64,000 bases of DNA, taken from assembly GCA_964475205.1 (NCBI GenBank), contig CAYYVQ010000008.1, positions 14,531 through 78,530 on the forward strand. Direction: 5' to 3'. This DNA is from CAYSRM01 sp964475205 (GTDB lineage Bacteria > Verrucomicrobiota > Kiritimatiellia > UBA8416 > CAYSRM01). The notes beneath the pieces were generated by a model. That model saw only the letters and a list, made by a program, of their open reading frames with translations. It did no database searches and had not been told where the DNA came from. The stretch's first letter is position 1; the number at the start of each line of letters is the position of its first letter. The position numbers and the translations under genes were made by a program. This document shows positions 9,479 through 17,657 of the stretch, one piece after another.

Positions 9479-10480
9479 TTATCTTGAGCGGAAAAACCGT
9501 TCGAGCCGGCGCATTGACTTATTTAAAAACATCACCGCGCCAAGCGGAACGGCTAGCCCCCAGAAAAGAAGTTTCGGCAGACTGAAAATGTGACCTGGCC
9601 CGTAGACTTCATAAGCAAGATTCCAGAACACAAGCAGACAGCACAGCAATATGACGGCAAAATTTGCCAGCGTGGCGGAACCGTGAAGTTTCCCAGCGCC
9701 TGGTATGCGTTCCCTTCGAACAGGAAACCACAGGCTGCTGCCCATGAAACCAAGCTGGTCAACAGCCGTATGAGCGGCAATGGCTCCGAAGGCTATTATT
9801 CCGGCCGTCGGATTGAATGCCGCCGCAATTACGGCCGCAGGCAGAAGCGCAGCCACATAGCTGTGCGTCCACCGCCGGTGCCACGGAATGAAGGCAACAG
9901 CAATCTTACCTCCCGCATCCGGAGACATCTCAAGCAACGGGCCGTCAAAAATATCAACCTGTATGTCAGACTGATACCCGATTCTCACTGAAACGTTAAA
10001 GCTGATTTCAGCGCTCTTTCGCCACTTCGGGTCTTCTATTGCCACCGGCCCGTTCCTCGACATTCTTACAGGCTTTTCTGAAACAATGTTGCCACCGGTA
10101 TCCACCGCCGGCCCGTATACAACAATAACCTTGTGCTTGCTGGCATCAATACGAACCGTATATTGTTGCCATAGATCAGAAGCAAGGCGGATTGTTTCAA
10201 GTTTGATACGCACCGGCTTGAGTATAGATGCCGCGCTGTCTATCGCGTACGCCACAGCTCCGGCAATTTGCGACGGCAATGGATTTAACGGATCAGGAAC
10301 AACACAAATGTGATGCCGGTAAAAAAATCGGAAGAATTTGAAATCCAGGGTATCGGGCAGCAGGCCGAAAAAACCGCCCAGCAGAAAATATGCCGGGTTG
10401 CCCGCCGCCGCCGCATGTATCGACTCGGGAAAAAACGAGGCAAGACCCACGCCAACAGTAAAATGCGTTATTCCCTTCAT
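9479..10480 (-). CDS. YdjM-like membrane-bound metal-dependent hydrolase family protein
   Basis: This 333-residue membrane protein has the plan of the LexA-regulated YdjM/YfhO-type family (COG1988). An N-terminal segment MKGITHFTVGVGLA has an early His. GLLPDTLDF is an Asp motif. HRRWTHSY near residue 200 and AHTAVDQLGF near 240 supply further conserved His/Asp residues, and several hydrophobic helices follow. An inserted soluble region of about 130 residues between the first and second halves is larger than in YdjM. It overlaps the upstream permease-like gene by four bases (ATGA), so the two are translationally coupled. It is last in a five-gene set read from 13411. The substrate is unknown; relatives are called hydrolases from conserved metal-binding residues only. 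Confidence 0.75.
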   Translation of the reverse strand: MKGITHFTVGVGLASFFPESIHAAAAGNPAYFLLGGFFGLLPDTLDFKFFRFFYRHHICVVPDPLNPLPSQIAGAVAYAIDSAASILKPVRIKLETIRLASDLWQQYTVRIDASKHKVIVVYGPAVDTGGNIVSEKPVRMSRNGPVAIEDPKWRKSAEISFNVSVRIGYQSDIQVDIFDGPLLEMSPDAGGKIAVAFIPWHRRWTHSYVAALLPAAVIAAAFNPTAGIIAFGAIAAHTAVDQLGFMGSSLWFPVRRERIPGAGKLHGSATLANFAVILLCCLLVFWNLAYEVYGPGHIFSLPKLLFWGLAVPLGAVMFLNKSMRRLERFFRSR

Positions 10481-11790
10481 CCCGCCAACCTCAAAAATGC
10501 GGCGATATCATCGCCTATTCCCGACATCATACAGGCAACAGGCAGCAGGATTACTCCCAGACAATTCATCCGTCTGGTTCCAAACAACGGCGGCACAAGC
10601 CCGATCCCCAGGCCAGCAAACATTATACCGATTCCGCCGGTTCCTGTGCCAACGAAAACTACACAGAGGGCAGCAAGCAAAGAAAATGCGGAAAGCATCC
10701 TCAAACCTGCGCGCTGCATCGCTCGAAGAGTCAGTATCGCCAGCGGAGCCACCAGCAACAGGGCCGCTGCGCTTGCCATCGCAATGGAACCAAGCGCAAG
10801 GTAAAAATCTTCGTAGGAATAGCCTGTATACAAAGCGTTTATCATTAGTGCACCGCCGCCGCGCGCCATGTTGAGGCCGGGAACGAACAACAGAAGAACC
10901 GCTGCACTGTAATAGACAGCTTTGGATGCTCCCTGCGAAACAAGAAACATTCGATCGTTCCTGATGCTGACGGCATGCCCCGCAAGAAAACCGCCGACAC
11001 CTCCGGTTATAACCGGGAAAAATGCGGCAAAACCGCCGCCCAGTGTTCCGGCAATACTGCCTGCGGCGAAATCCCTCAAATGAATCCCCGGCAATGTCAA
11101 CCGCTGCGGCGGCGCGCGGCAGCCCGAAACAAGATTGAGCAACAGCCAGGGCATGGTGAAAAGCCCCACAAAAGCCGGCATCAAATTCTGAAACGCACTG
11201 CCTGCTTGTACCGGAGAACGGTAAAACAACGCAAAACCGAGCAAACCCGACATAACAAAAGTGGCGAGCCCCGCAAATAGCTGTTGCCAGGCTTTAAAAA
11301 ATCTGCGCCACCCGGAGAGCCCAACTGCAGTGTCTCGCGGCCATTCCGACATCAACATAAAACATATAACACACCATATTATCCAGTGGGAATGCGCCGC
11401 AAATACCTGCCGCATTACAGGAAGAACAGCAGGGCCGAAACCCGCCAGTCCGGCAATGACCAGCCCCACCCCCGCAGCGCTGCCTGCCGCCGTAAGGATC
11501 ACCGCCTCATAAGCCCTGCCTTTCATCAGATACTTCTGGCCGGGAAGAACTGTAAACATTGCGCTTTCATCCGGCGCGGCAAGAATAACAGAAGGGATCG
11601 TGTTGCATACGGCGAATCCTGCAATCATCCCAAGCGAGAAAGGAACAAACAGGGCTTCAGCTCCACTGTGGCCATAAGCAAGAATTATCGCAAATCCCAA
11701 TAGATTATAAACGTGCAAACCCGGAATACATGCCAGCGCTGAGGCTATTAGTCCCCCCGTTAACGCCGCGATAACGTTCTGTACCGGCAT
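10477..11790 (-). CDS. TctA/DUF112-like integral membrane protein
   Basis: This 437-residue, very hydrophobic protein has about ten or more predicted membrane segments. The start region 'GLIASALACIPGLHVYNLLGF' and 'NTIPSVILAAPDESAMFTVLPG' match the repeated Pro-Gly loop pattern of the tripartite tricarboxylate transporter permease family (TctA, DUF112/COG1784). A second similar half begins near residue 235 (AGSIAGTLGGGFAAFFPVITGGVGGFLAG). No TctB or periplasmic TctC partner is nearby, so it is probably the stand-alone COG1784 type found in archaea and some bacteria. It starts directly after the stop of the zinc-ribbon gene (TAG-ATG) with GGGGG upstream, and its stop overlaps the YdjM-like gene. 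Its cargo is unknown. Confidence 0.75.
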   Translation of the reverse strand: MPVQNVIAALTGGLIASALACIPGLHVYNLLGFAIILAYGHSGAEALFVPFSLGMIAGFAVCNTIPSVILAAPDESAMFTVLPGQKYLMKGRAYEAVILTAAGSAAGVGLVIAGLAGFGPAVLPVMRQVFAAHSHWIIWCVICFMLMSEWPRDTAVGLSGWRRFFKAWQQLFAGLATFVMSGLLGFALFYRSPVQAGSAFQNLMPAFVGLFTMPWLLLNLVSGCRAPPQRLTLPGIHLRDFAAGSIAGTLGGGFAAFFPVITGGVGGFLAGHAVSIRNDRMFLVSQGASKAVYYSAAVLLLFVPGLNMARGGGALMINALYTGYSYEDFYLALGSIAMASAAALLLVAPLAILTLRAMQRAGLRMLSAFSLLAALCVVFVGTGTGGIGIMFAGLGIGLVPPLFGTRRMNCLGVILLPVACMMSGIGDDIAAFLRLAG

Positions 11791-12378
11791 CTATTCCCCC
11801 GAAAGCTGCTTTAAAATCCGGACATCATCCGCGCTTCTCAGTACAAGGTCCGGATTTCCGGAATCTGATATCCGCAAATTGCCCTCCGCCTCGACCGTGT
11901 CCCCGGCTTCAGGCAGATCCGCCGCCTGTGCCAGTTCCGCAGCATTGTCTCTGTAGGCTTTCACCCTGACTCTTACGTCGCCGGTTTCCAGTCCAAAAGA
12001 GATATAGCCGACTATTCCGTTTTCCCTGCTAAGATACGGATCCCTTTCCAAACGCCCCCGTATACGGACACGGGCAAAATTCATCATGGGTGTGATAGAT
12101 GCAGCCTCGACCAGCGGCGCCTCTTTGCGCGGAGCAAGGTAAATAAAGAAAAGTCCGGTTACTGCAAGCAATAAGGCCGATAAACGCAACAGACGCAAAA
12201 AAGAAGCGTTGCGCGCGGCCTGGCCGCAATATGCGCAACGCAAAGCAGCCCCCAAAAACCGCTCACAAGCAGGGCACACCGCGCCGGGAGCAGCATCCTG
12301 AATAACGGGTGAAGAACCAGGTCCAGGGAAATCAGCGTCGCTTCGCGCTCCCTCACTGTACGCGGGGTGATCTTTCAC
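11791..12378 (-). CDS. Zinc-ribbon, single-membrane-span protein with an OB-fold-like domain
   Basis: The 195-residue protein starts with GTG (weak AAGGG upstream). An acidic, Pro-rich lead is followed by two CxxC pairs (CPACERF and CAYCGQA, about residues 35-55) forming a zinc ribbon. A membrane span (LLRLSALLLAVTGLFFIYLA, about 64-83) comes next, then a beta-rich C-terminal region 'VRIRGRLERDPYL' to 'VEAEGNLRISDSGNPDLVL' that looks like a tRNA_anti/OB fold. No enzyme motif is seen. It sits between the LolA-like gene (11 bp away) and the permease-like gene (directly abutting), so it likely works with the membrane proteins below it. A regulatory or assembly role is only a guess. Confidence 0.65.
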   Translation of the reverse strand: MKDHPAYSEGARSDADFPGPGSSPVIQDAAPGAVCPACERFLGAALRCAYCGQAARNASFLRLLRLSALLLAVTGLFFIYLAPRKEAPLVEAASITPMMNFARVRIRGRLERDPYLSRENGIVGYISFGLETGDVRVRVKAYRDNAAELAQAADLPEAGDTVEAEGNLRISDSGNPDLVLRSADDVRILKQLSGE

Positions 12379-12389
12379 CTTACACCCTT

Positions 12390-13190
12390 TCAGTCTTTGA
12401 AAACAGGTTCGTAATTCTTCTTGGCTCTCATCTCATTTATACGAAGCCGCGTCTTGTAAGTAAAAGGTCTGCTTTCTATCTCCATTTCTTTAATCATCCA
12501 ACGGTCATTGATCTTCTTAAAGCTTCGTATTGTAAGCCTTCGAACCAACTCGTCTTCATGATCATATGCTTCGGCCTGAAGAATCATGTGCGCTTTGGAA
12601 TCTACCCATAGTTTCACTTTTTTATATTGATTCTCCGATTTCCCTGCAAATGTTTGTTTTTCGTCAGATAATTGCGGACGGACTAAAACTACATGGCACT
12701 CCCTGCCCTTGACCTGGTCAATCCCGGCTGTTCCTTCCTGGCGCCACCAGAGAAAAGAAAGAGTCAGATCAAGCCAACTGATGCTTGTGTCCTGGATTGA
12801 ATTGAAAATATTCGGAGGCTCCGAATCAGCTTCGCCTACACCTTTTCCATAAAGATATTCAGAAGCTTTATCGCTGAAGTAATTAACCCTGAGCTTTTCC
12901 ACCTGTCCGTTTCTCGGATCCTGAATGGTGTATCTTGCCGACCCGCGCCCGCCTGCAAAGTGAACCAGAATCCGGACAGGATGTGAGCGCGTTGTTATTC
13001 CCTTCTTTTTGATAACTCGAAGTTCACCGCTTAACGCAAGCGGTTCGGAGGGCAGAACCGACCGTACTGTCTGCATGAGCTTTGCGCCGGATGCAGATTT
13101 TTCAACAGCAACAGAAAAAGAACAACACAGTAACACGCATGCCAGGCTTGCAAGTAAAACACAACGCTCCGTTGTAAATCCGGGCTTCAC
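12390..13190 (-). CDS. LolA/outer-membrane lipoprotein-sorting-like secreted protein
   Basis: The 266-residue protein has a signal sequence (LLASLACVLLCCSFSVAVE, about residues 12-30). The mature part is beta-rich, with 'GELRVIKKKG', 'KVKLWVDSKAHMILQAEAYD' and 'RLTIRSFKKINDRWMIKEMEIE'. This is the pattern of the LolA/LppX-like fold in COG2834 outer-membrane lipoprotein-sorting proteins. A Cys pair near the end of the leader (LLCCSF) could allow lipidation, but the lipobox is poor. It overlaps the upstream PUR-like gene by four bases (GTGA/ATGA type) and is 11 bp from the zinc-ribbon gene. True LolA acts with LolCDE; none is here, so a lipid-carrier role is an inference. Confidence 0.65.
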   Translation of the reverse strand: MKPGFTTERCVLLASLACVLLCCSFSVAVEKSASGAKLMQTVRSVLPSEPLALSGELRVIKKKGITTRSHPVRILVHFAGGRGSARYTIQDPRNGQVEKLRVNYFSDKASEYLYGKGVGEADSEPPNIFNSIQDTSISWLDLTLSFLWWRQEGTAGIDQVKGRECHVVLVRPQLSDEKQTFAGKSENQYKKVKLWVDSKAHMILQAEAYDHEDELVRRLTIRSFKKINDRWMIKEMEIESRPFTYKTRLRINEMRAKKNYEPVFKD

Positions 13191-13411
13191 TGCTCCCCTG
13201 TGCAGGATCCGGCTTCCTGGTCGGCCTTGAGTGCGTGGTCAATGATTTCCCTGACCTGTTGCAGGCCGCTGACGGGAATAATGACTGCGTCACGCCTTCC
13301 GCCCACATCCTCTATAATTTTGAGAAATCTGCCCCTGGCATTTTCCCTTAAATCAAATGTGAAGTTCTTCCGTTCAATGGGAATCCGCTCGCTGAATAAT
13401 TCTTTTTCCAC
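13187..13411 (-). CDS. Small PUR-domain (DUF3276-like) nucleic-acid-binding protein
   Basis: The 74-residue protein 'ELFSERIPIERKNFTFDLREN' to 'RGRFLKIIEDVGGRRDAVIIP' matches the bacterial PUR-alpha-like domain, also described as DUF3276, which binds single-stranded nucleic acid through a beta-beta-beta-beta-alpha fold. The helix at the C-terminus (GLQQVREIIDHALKA) fits. The start is GTG after a GGGGAAA stretch. It is the first gene of a five-gene minus-strand set and overlaps the LolA-like gene by four bases. Such proteins are common in Bacteroidota, Spirochaetes and PVC bacteria; the target is unknown. Confidence 0.75.
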   Translation of the reverse strand: MEKELFSERIPIERKNFTFDLRENARGRFLKIIEDVGGRRDAVIIPVSGLQQVREIIDHALKADQEAGSCTGEQ

Positions 13412-13568
13412 CGCTTTTTCCCCTTCTATACTTAAATGTGGTCATTAACGGTACCACTTTCCCTCTTCAATATGCTACCCAAATCCCGGATGATGTCAAA
13501 TGCAATGAGATTGACTCCGGCGATTCCACTTTCTTGACATTTCTTCCGCCACTCTCCACACTTTCCAC

Positions 13569-14468
13569 ATGAAAAACAAAAAGGCAACCCTCGTCCTTGG
13601 CAGCGGCGGCGCCCGCGGATGGGCCCACATAGGAGTCATCAGAGCTCTCCGGGAGGAGAACATCAAGATCGAGTCTATCGTAGGCTGTAGCATGGGCGCC
13701 CTAGTGGGCGCGGCTCTCGCGTCGGGAAAGCTAGACGTGCTTGAGAGAACCGCCCTGGAGATGGACTGGCGGAAAGCATTCAATCTTTTTTTTGAATTTA
13801 CCCTGCCCAGGTCAGGACTGATAGACGGTAAAAAGGTAACAGAGACGCTACGCGGAATAATTTCGTCCGTCAACATCGAAGATCTGCGGATTCCTTTCAC
13901 GGCTATGTCAACCGACATGTCAACCGGTAAAGAAGTGGCATTCTCAAGCGGCGATCTTCTCGAAGCCGTTCGCGCAAGCATCTCCATTCCGGGCATTTTC
14001 ACTCCTGTATTCCGGGGCGATCAGATTCTGGTTGACGGCGGTCTCGTCGCGCCGGTTCCGGTCAAAAAAGCATATGAGGCAGGCGCCAGAAGAGTTGTGG
14101 CTGTTAACATCAATAAAGGACTGGGTATGACAACCGGCGGCGAAAACAAAGAAAAGTCGCCCAGGAAAACAGAGGAAACCCGGGACGCAATAACTCAGTT
14201 TGTTAACAATAGAATGGAAGATATGAAACTGGAAAAATTTACCCCGGTCAAGCGCTGGCTCGCGCCCAGGAAAACTCCAAGCATTCTGGATGTGGTCGGA
14301 AATTCAACGATAATTATTCAACAGGAAATCGCCGAAGCACAACTGCAGAAATATCCACCGGACCTCCTGATCGAACCAGACCTTGGCAACATGAACTTCA
14401 TGGAATTCCACCATGCGCAACAGGCAATACAAAAAGGCTACGAAAAAGCAAAATCCCTTTTAAACTGA
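13569..14468 (+). CDS. Patatin-like phospholipase (RssA/YchK type)
   Basis: This 299-residue patatin-family serine hydrolase has the oxyanion glycine loop GSGGARG (residues 11-17), nucleophile elbow GCSMG with Ser41, and the catalytic Asp in VDGGLVAPVPV near residue 155, all intact. Patatins act on phospholipids or acyl-glycerols at membranes. There is no signal peptide, so a cytoplasmic enzyme like RssA is likely. A C-terminal extension of about 90 residues (from MTTGGENKEKS) is charged and follows the catalytic core. The stop TGA falls inside a sequence matching a family C repeat end (ACTGATCTATTCATAAA), so the last codons may be changed by that insertion. No ribosome-binding site is clear. 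It converges on the gene at 14508. Confidence 0.9.
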   Translation: MKNKKATLVLGSGGARGWAHIGVIRALREENIKIESIVGCSMGALVGAALASGKLDVLERTALEMDWRKAFNLFFEFTLPRSGLIDGKKVTETLRGIISSVNIEDLRIPFTAMSTDMSTGKEVAFSSGDLLEAVRASISIPGIFTPVFRGDQILVDGGLVAPVPVKKAYEAGARRVVAVNINKGLGMTTGGENKEKSPRKTEETRDAITQFVNNRMEDMKLEKFTPVKRWLAPRKTPSILDVVGNSTIIIQQEIAEAQLQKYPPDLLIEPDLGNMNFMEFHHAQQAIQKGYEKAKSLLN

Positions 14469-14481
14469 TCTATTCATAAAC
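14459..14481. repeat. Solitary terminus of a family C element
   Basis: TTAAACTGATCTATTCATAA matches the element ends at 39927 (reverse complement) and 63949 with one missing or changed base. No matching second end is visible nearby. It overlaps the patatin stop codon. Confidence 0.6.
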
Positions 14482-14507
14482 ATCCGGGGAAAAACAGACA
14501 ACATCTT

Positions 14508-15407
14508 TTATCTCCCCGAAAATAAGACCCTCAACTCTTCAGGTCTTGATGCCAGCAGTATCCGTACTTTATCGCCGTCAGTCGTGATAATTGCGTTTTC
14601 CGCAAGATTTGCGAGCCCGGGCTTTCTTTCCCGGTTCAGCAACGCAGCGGCGCGCAGACCCATAAACACAATCTCAACCTGCGATGCTGCTTCACTGTCC
14701 TCGGCAATAACATTGAGCTCTGCCTGCAACTGTCCATCAATTTCTCCCATAGCCATGGACATAGCTTTTGCGTTCCGGAAAACCTTTGCATGCGCGCTTC
14801 CGTTCAGTCGTTCCAACGGACCGTTTACGCTTGCCACGAAAAACCTGCCGACTTCAGCATCCGGCGCCCGAAGACCCTGTGCTCCGGCATCAGCCAGAGA
14901 TTCTCTTGTCCCTTTATTGACTTCGGCGAACTCCAGCGCCTCGGTCTCCGAACCTGCCAACACAACAGTGTCCCCTGCAATAAAGCAGGCAACACACGGC
15001 GAGCCCCGCCTCGGATCATCCCATTTGTGCAGCATGTAACCGCCCCTGCCAACTGCATGGTAACTGCCATTCTTCTCCAGCGCGCGGATAATGAGTTCGG
15101 AATCAAGATTTCCTTTCACAACAGCTACGGCGTCCTTCCTGCCAAGATTGGAGCCGTAAAGCGTCACACTGTTGATGTCTTCGGCCGGGTCTAAGCCGAG
15201 TTGTTGCTTAAGAAAAGCAAGACCATGCCTGTGCTTCTCCGGCCGTATTGAAGACAGCATTCCGGCAACATCTGTCAGGCGATAGACGTCAACATCAATA
15301 TGGGCTATCCATTGAACATCCGAGGGAACCGATGAATTGTCAAATCCGGCGCCATGCGCCACACCGGCAACAAATATCGTCACAATAAAAACACACAGAT
15401 TCCTCAT
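14508..15407 (-). CDS. Secreted protein of unknown function
   Basis: The 299-residue protein has a signal peptide (MRNLCVFIVTIFVAGVAHG) and a mature region beginning 'FDNSSVPSDVQWIAHIDVDVY'. It then alternates beta strands and helices: AVAVVKGNLDSELIIRAL, 'VACFIAGDTVVLAGSETEALEFAEV', 'FFVASVNGPLERLNGS'. This resembles the periplasmic family with repeated DUF3352-like modules seen in PVC genomes, but I do not recognise it with confidence. There is no catalytic motif. ATG at 15407 is preceded by GGGAGG; the nine extra residues of the longer reading are unlikely. It is monocistronic and convergent with the patatin gene. Confidence 0.6.
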   Translation of the reverse strand: MRNLCVFIVTIFVAGVAHGAGFDNSSVPSDVQWIAHIDVDVYRLTDVAGMLSSIRPEKHRHGLAFLKQQLGLDPAEDINSVTLYGSNLGRKDAVAVVKGNLDSELIIRALEKNGSYHAVGRGGYMLHKWDDPRRGSPCVACFIAGDTVVLAGSETEALEFAEVNKGTRESLADAGAQGLRAPDAEVGRFFVASVNGPLERLNGSAHAKVFRNAKAMSMAMGEIDGQLQAELNVIAEDSEAASQVEIVFMGLRAAALLNRERKPGLANLAENAIITTDGDKVRILLASRPEELRVLFSGR

Positions 15408-15523
15408 GTCAACCTCCCGGAATATTCGCTGCATTGCGCGCCCGGCAATGCGTTTTCGTGAAAATGCTCGCTTTCCTCTATCAAATGATTGTATGCTTGC
15501 AGGGTCTCTCTAACAAGCAATTA

Positions 15524-15689
15524 AACCTGGAAAGAGCAGTTTAACGCAGATGAAGCGTGCAGTTGCTTTGCTGTCAGCGTGTTGCGCAAAAACACAGGCG
15601 CACCCGCAAGGTGCGTTGAGGCTTTTGCGCAATACGCTGGCTGTGAATGATCTGTGCGATTCGCTGCGGTTCAACTGCTTTTTTCAGGT
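15524..15689. repeat. Long imperfect hairpin element (family D), TA-bounded
   Basis: The left end (ACCTGGAAAGAGCAGTT) and right end (reverse complement ACCTGAAAAAAGCAGTT) form inverted termini. An inner stem pairs CAGCGTGTTGCGCAAAA with TTTTGCGCAATACGCTG. TA flanks both ends (15522-15523, 15690-15691). It is non-coding and fills most of the gap between 15407 and 15714. Confidence 0.8.
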
Positions 15690-15713
15690 TAAAAGGATAA
15701 TCCGGTCAAACCC

Positions 15714-15998
15714 ATGAGTATTTTTGAAATAGCAATGCTGGTATGTTTTGGCATTAGCTGGCCTATATCTATAAGGAAAGCTATAAAAACAAAGGTCGTC
15801 GAAGGTAAAAGTCCATTATTTATGACTATTGTATGCCTGGGCTACCTGAGCGGAACCGTTCATAAAGCCTTATATTCGTTTGATCTTGTAATAGCTCTTT
15901 ACATACTGAACTTCTTCCTGGTGGCAACTGACCTGTTTCTATATTACCACTATCTTCCGCGACAAAGTGTGGAAACCCGCCAGGGCCGAGCCACATAG
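15714..15998 (+). CDS. Small PQ-loop (SemiSWEET-like) membrane protein
   Basis: The 94-residue protein has three hydrophobic segments: IAMLVCFGISWPISIRKA, FMTIVCLGYLSGTVHKAL and LVIALYILNFFLVATDLFLYY. The first contains a WP pair and a following basic turn with GKSPLFM, as in bacterial PQ-loop/SemiSWEET-like proteins, which work as dimers and move small solutes. Length and topology fit a half-transporter. No solute can be predicted. A TA-bounded hairpin element ends 22 bp before the start codon, so the promoter may lie within it. A weak AAAGGA is upstream at a long spacing. Confidence 0.65.
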   Translation: MSIFEIAMLVCFGISWPISIRKAIKTKVVEGKSPLFMTIVCLGYLSGTVHKALYSFDLVIALYILNFFLVATDLFLYYHYLPRQSVETRQGRAT

Positions 15999-16058
15999 TT
16001 GACCGGACGAAAAAGGCAACCCGGGGATATAATCGCGCCGGTAACAATTCAGTCTCTA

Positions 16059-16178
16059 TCCCGCATATCTCACGGAATTTCGCAGCAGCCTGTCCGCCAT
16101 CTGGCGGAAGAGCGTGGAGAGTGCTCCTGCGGGGGCGCTATTCTCGCTTGCAGCAGGAATTTTGTGAGATATGCGGGC
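16059..16178. repeat. Family B hairpin element copy 2, supplies the pdxA stop codon
   Basis: Inverted ends (TCCCGCATATCTCAC and, from the other strand, GCCCGCATATCTCAC) are flanked by TA at 16057-16058 and 16179-16180. On the minus strand, the TA at 16180-16179 plus the first element base G makes TAG, the stop of pdxA. Removing the element and one TA leaves TAG again. Confidence 0.85.
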
Positions 16179-17176
16179 TATATGCCTGCAAGCCGAGCGG
16201 CCCATAATATGCTTTGTGCCATGCTCGCCGAAGAAGCTTTTCCCTGCCATGCTATGTCAAAGGCTGTGCCATGATCCGGAGAAGTCCTCACTATGGGAAG
16301 CCCCAGGGTTACGTTTACGCCTTCTTCAAACGAAATCATCTTGAACGGCGCCAGCCCCTGATCATGGTACATGGCCACGTAAACATCAGTCACCTGCAGC
16401 AGCCGGGGGATGAAGGCCGTGTCCGGGGAAACCGGTCCTCTGACATTAAGGCCCCGCTTTCTTTGATCTTCAACCGCCGGGGCTATAATCTCTTCTTCCT
16501 CTACTCCAAACAGGCCTTGCTCTCCCGCATGGGGATTGAGAGCGCAAACGGTGAGGCGCGGTTTTTTTACACCCAGCGAAATCATGGCGTCATGACTGTG
16601 CTTAATCACTTCACATATACGCGCTGTGCTCAGTTCCTGAAGAACGTCTTTGTATGCAACGTGGGTAGTTACCAGGCTCACACACATTTTCGGGGAGGCC
16701 ATCATCATACAAACCGAGGGTGAATCCAGAAGCGAAGCCAGCATGTCGGTGTGGCCCGCAAAATTCACGCCCGCACTATGAAATGATTTCTTATTTATAG
16801 GGGCCGTGGAAATTCCTTTAACCCTGCCTTCTACCGCGGCGTCAACCGCGGTTCTTATGTAGGCATAAGCCGCTTTCCCGCAACAGGGATCCATCTTCCC
16901 GGCGGTTACGCAATCGGCATCCACTGCTCCAATATTCACAATCGCCGGCCCGTCCGGACATTTTTCTTTCCACGACCCGTAATTCATAATCGCGACATCA
17001 GGCTCTGAAATTCCTGCTTGCTTTGCGACTTTGCCAAGAACATCTGCATCGCCGAATACCACTGGGCTGCACCTGGAACAGACAACTTCGTCAGTAAGCA
17101 TCCGCAGACAAAGCTCCGGGCCTATCCCCGCCGGATCCCCCATGGATATGCCTATTCTACCCCTGTTATTGCTCAT
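16178..17176 (-). CDS. pdxA: 4-hydroxythreonine-4-phosphate dehydrogenase
   Basis: The 332-residue protein matches PdxA, the NAD-dependent enzyme oxidising 4-phosphohydroxy-L-threonine in DXP-dependent pyridoxal-5'-phosphate synthesis. The N-terminus 'RIGISMGDPAGIGPEL' is the family signature. NFAGHTDMLA and VAMYHDQGLAPFK carry metal-binding His residues, and RTSPDHGTAFDIA is the conserved C-terminal His motif. The length is normal. The C-terminus 'SMAQSILWAARLAGI' ends at a family B repeat whose junction gives the TAG stop. The start overlaps the anti-sigma gene by 11 bp, so it may be cotranscribed with the sigma/anti-sigma pair. There is no pdxJ neighbour. Confidence 0.95.
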   Translation of the reverse strand: MSNNRGRIGISMGDPAGIGPELCLRMLTDEVVCSRCSPVVFGDADVLGKVAKQAGISEPDVAIMNYGSWKEKCPDGPAIVNIGAVDADCVTAGKMDPCCGKAAYAYIRTAVDAAVEGRVKGISTAPINKKSFHSAGVNFAGHTDMLASLLDSPSVCMMMASPKMCVSLVTTHVAYKDVLQELSTARICEVIKHSHDAMISLGVKKPRLTVCALNPHAGEQGLFGVEEEEIIAPAVEDQRKRGLNVRGPVSPDTAFIPRLLQVTDVYVAMYHDQGLAPFKMISFEEGVNVTLGLPIVRTSPDHGTAFDIAWQGKASSASMAQSILWAARLAGI

Positions 17177-17657
17177 TGTTATCTCTTTCTAGCTTTTCAA
17201 TCATTATCGGATCTTCTTCAATACCACTTTTTTCAGCGCCGCCGATAAACACAGGCCTGAGACTGCCCCAATCAGTTTTTTTCAATATTTGAACATCCTT
17301 GAGCGCAACAAAAAGAACGATTATGGCTATCAGGGCTATACATAGAGATATCAGAATATGATGCCTGTACATCCAATCGAGAAACGGATGTTCCACGGCC
17401 CGCATCATCCTGTCTCTGGATTTCCTGGACATATGCCGCGGAATTGATTCGGCCTGTGAAGCGCCTCGAAGAAGGTTGATCGTTTCCTGTAGTTCAACGG
17501 CTTCAGCCTGGCATTTATCGCATTTGCGCAGGTGTTCCCTAATCAGGTCTGATCGCGCTTCTCCGAGGTCCCGGGTAAGGTAATCCATCAGATTGTTCTG
17601 GATTTCCTCGCACCCCGGACGCTGGTATCTTTTCTGGCTATTTTTTTTCGCTGTCAT
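17166..17657 (-). CDS. Anti-sigma factor with zinc-binding ZAS (zf-HC2) domain
   Basis: The 163-residue protein has a ZAS motif near the N-terminus (H42, C46, C49: HLRKCDKC; C16 also present). One membrane span (ILISLCIALIAIIVLFVAL, about 110-128) and a short C-terminal segment outside it follow. This is the layout of membrane anti-sigma factors that hold an ECF sigma factor inactive. It overlaps the sigma gene upstream by 20 bp, the usual arrangement. The external domain is only about 35 residues, so the signal may be sensed by another protein. It also overlaps pdxA by 11 bp. Confidence 0.85.
   Translation of the reverse strand: MTAKKNSQKRYQRPGCEEIQNNLMDYLTRDLGEARSDLIREHLRKCDKCQAEAVELQETINLLRGASQAESIPRHMSRKSRDRMMRAVEHPFLDWMYRHHILISLCIALIAIIVLFVALKDVQILKKTDWGSLRPVFIGGAEKSGIEEDPIMIEKLERDNNEQ

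Noticed and set aside
10477..11790. Full tripartite tricarboxylate transporter
   Set aside because: Only a TctA/DUF112-like protein is present; no TctB or TctC candidate lies nearby.
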